DNA of 64,000 bases from JAGRMG01 sp047975215 (GTDB taxonomy: Bacteria; Pseudomonadota; Alphaproteobacteria; Rhodobacterales; Rhodobacteraceae), in assembly GCA_047975215.1 (NCBI GenBank), contig JBKEDD010000005.1, positions 186,001 through 250,000 on the forward strand. Direction: 5' to 3'. This document shows positions 62,699-64,000 of the stretch, in pieces; the first letter of the stretch is position 1, and each line of letters begins with the position of its first letter. The translations under genes and the position numbers were made by a program. The notes beneath the pieces are model-generated. The model ran no database searches. It worked only from the letters and a program-made list of their open reading frames with translations, and was not told the origin of the DNA.

Positions 62699-62785
62699 TC
62701 CACCACGCTCCACGCAGACCGCACCCACCGCCGGGCAATAGGCCATGTCCCGCGCCGTTGCGTCAAAGCCGAACCGCCGCGTTGG

Positions 62786-63307
62786 TTAACGACGGGGCGG
62801 GGCGTGCCATGGTTGGGGCTGCTGCGCATAGGCGATATACAGCGGGTGTTTCGGGTGTCCGTCCCGGGTCAGACCAAGATGAAACAGCGGCTGTCCGGTC
62901 GCGCGCAGCAATGCCTCCACGCGCCTGCCGCGATCGAGATGCGCGCCATGCGTGCCCCAGGCCGCGACCACCTGATCGGCCCAGCCGGCGCCGGCCAGAA
63001 TGGCGGCATCGTTGTCGGGGCCCACCGGATCGCCGGCGGCGCGCATTGCGCGCGGATCGGTGTCGCGCCAGGCGAATATGTTCGTCACCCGAAAGCTGCC
63101 AAAGCCCAGGGCCCGCGCGCGCCTCTCGCAGCGTTCCACGGTCGGATCGTTCTGCACCTCGGTCGCGGTCGAGGGGTTGAGCATGACGAACATCGCCCGT
63201 CGCCCCTCCGGGTTCCAGATGCGCGTGAGGCTGTAGCGGTAGCGTTCGCAATCGGAATAGACAGCGACAGAGGGCGCGTCGCCCTTGGTGTGCTTGCGGG
63301 TTATCAT
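62786..63307 (-). CDS. DUF1643 domain-containing protein
   Basis: 173 residues. YRYSLTRIWN, MLNPSTATEVQNDPTVERCERRA, and FRVTNIFAWRDTDPRAM with the C-terminal HPLYIAYAQ are characteristic of DUF1643. Family members are found across bacteria and phages with no known function. It is probably cytoplasmic. Confidence 0.85.
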   Translation of the reverse strand: MITRKHTKGDAPSVAVYSDCERYRYSLTRIWNPEGRRAMFVMLNPSTATEVQNDPTVERCERRARALGFGSFRVTNIFAWRDTDPRAMRAAGDPVGPDNDAAILAGAGWADQVVAAWGTHGAHLDRGRRVEALLRATGQPLFHLGLTRDGHPKHPLYIAYAQQPQPWHAPPRR

Positions 63308-63418
63308 GCTGGGTGCGGTCCTATCCCGTTTCGGTCGCCGCGGCCAGTGCGCGCCAGTCCCGCCGGGCGCGGTGTGCCCGGGTCACGCGTATTCGTGTTT
63401 CGATACATCGGAAAGCTG

Positions 63419-63480
63419 GCGCGAACCGGATCGCCGGGCGATCCGGGGCAAGCGATGGATGTTGTGAACTCTGGATTCGG
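63419..63480 (-). repeat. Dispersed intergenic repeat, copy 4 (short form, inverted)
   Basis: On the minus strand it reads CCGAATCCAGAG...GATCCGGTTCGCGCC, matching the first 65 bases of copies 1-3. The perfect stem CCGGATCGC / GCGATCCGG lies at 63426-63446, with a 3-base loop. The right part of the long form is absent. Confidence 0.75.
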
Positions 63481-63485
63481 GCGCC

Positions 63486-64000
63486 TCAAGGTTTCGCGGT
63501 TTCCAGGATTCGGCTGTCCAGCGACAGGATGCTGCCGGCATCGGCCTCGGCATTGTGTTGCAGCGCGTTGGCATAGCTTTGCGCGGATTCGGTGGTCGGG
63601 CGCAACCCGTCGAACAGCGGGCGCGAGGAATGCAGGACGATTACCTTGCTCTTGCCAAGCGTAGTGTCGTCGACGCGAAAGGCGATCCGCCCGTTCGGGG
63701 CCTGGTCCACGTCATAGGCGACACGCACCGCCACCGGCCCCGCGACCTCGCCGCGCAGCGTGGCCACCCGGTTGTCGGGACGTTCCAGATTGGGCAGAAG
63801 GTGAAACACGTTGCCCGAGACATCCAGCACCGAGACAGTCAGGTAGCCATCGGTCACATCCCCCGGAAGGGTCACGTCGATCACCGGGTTTTCGCCAACG
63901 AAGAAACGCCCCGAAGGGTTGGGCTCGTCGCGATCGCCGACGCGGAAGGCCACGCCGATCGCACTTTCCGGGGCGGCGGGCAGATGCGCCTCGATCAGGC
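63486..64000 (-). CDS. Envelope-type protein of unknown function (partial, 5' end off window)
   Basis: At least 171 residues, open at the window end. Beta-rich strands such as VTLPGDVTDGYLTVSVLDVSGNVFHLLP and VAVRVAYDVDQAPNGRIAF resemble a DUF4384-like beta-sandwich. That assignment is weak. The N-terminal part, signal or anchor is not in the window. The C-terminus SYANALQHNAEADAGSIL is helical. Confidence 0.5.
   Translation of the reverse strand, partial: LIEAHLPAAPESAIGVAFRVGDRDEPNPSGRFFVGENPVIDVTLPGDVTDGYLTVSVLDVSGNVFHLLPNLERPDNRVATLRGEVAGPVAVRVAYDVDQAPNGRIAFRVDDTTLGKSKVIVLHSSRPLFDGLRPTTESAQSYANALQHNAEADAGSILSLDSRILETAKP

Noticed and set aside
1..64000. CRISPR arrays, tRNA or rRNA genes, insertion sequences, phage genes
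   Set aside because: No regularly spaced short direct repeats, cloverleaf-type T-loop/acceptor pairs, transposase motifs or phage structural genes were found by reading. A tRNAscan-SE and ISfinder search would settle this.

Overview
The window is 64 kb of GC-rich chromosomal DNA from an alphaproteobacterium, most likely of the Rhodobacteraceae/Roseobacter type. The reasons are gene content (polyamine ABC operon with PuuA-like and SpuC-like enzymes, CoxG-type SRPBCC protein, rhizobial/plant-type GshA, a VPLPA-CTERM remnant, family-typical small membrane proteins) and a hairpin-rich intergenic repeat of a kind common in that family. No rRNA, tRNA, CRISPR, phage or insertion sequence was recognised. 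Genus-level assignment is not possible by reading alone.

Layout. 1-5.3 kb: polyamine uptake operon (permease cut by the window edge, ATPase, binding protein) divergent from a GntR/FCD regulator and a class III aminotransferase of the putrescine type. 5.3-9.4 kb: PPK2 polyphosphate kinase, an Lrp-type regulator divergent from alanine dehydrogenase, and two mechanosensitive channels. 9.6-13.4 kb: a family 25 glycosyltransferase and a three-gene ABC-2 exporter (membrane fusion protein, ATPase, permease). 13.5-35.1 kb: the accessory heart of the window, a surface glycan locus (two GT2 enzymes, a WecG/TagA/CpsF transferase, an O-antigen ligase/polymerase-like protein, a GT4, a third GT2) with a thiotemplate assembly line inside it. 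That assembly line is a large type I PKS, a GT2, an NRPS with an N-terminal formyltransferase and a luciferase-like monooxygenase embedded in a glycine-reading adenylation domain, and a dedicated phosphopantetheinyl transferase. It is followed by an SGNH-like protein, a clan GH-A-like hydrolase and a GT2 that are translationally coupled or nearly so.

35.3-40.5 kb: CoxG-like protein, a two-gene ABC-2 exporter, an S49 peptidase, a 56-residue zinc-ribbon membrane protein, a Na/Ca antiporter and a pteridine-reductase-like SDR. 40.7-44.6 kb: uvrC, a 5'-truncated VPLPA-CTERM gene, pgsA, moaD, moaE. 44.6-57.6 kb: housekeeping and conserved genes (OmpA-family protein, ubiA, rsmE, gshA, N-formylglutamate amidohydrolase-like protein, pyk, rpmI, rplT, acyl-CoA dehydrogenase, TauE, FkbM methyltransferase). 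57.7-61.1 kb: a PuuA-like glutamine synthetase, a class I glutamine amidotransferase and a second GntR/FCD regulator. 61.2-64 kb: rpsO, an RTX-repeat protein, a DUF1643 protein and a truncated envelope-type protein.

The most interesting material is (i) the PKS/GT/formyl-NRPS-LLM/PPTase operon, which should make a glycine-containing, possibly N-formylated and oxidised product in the context of a polysaccharide locus, and (ii) a dispersed intergenic repeat family with four copies in the window (about 15.34, 54.18, 59.42 and 63.42 kb). The repeat has conserved hairpins and, in the two long copies, one arm that can pair with either of two downstream arms.
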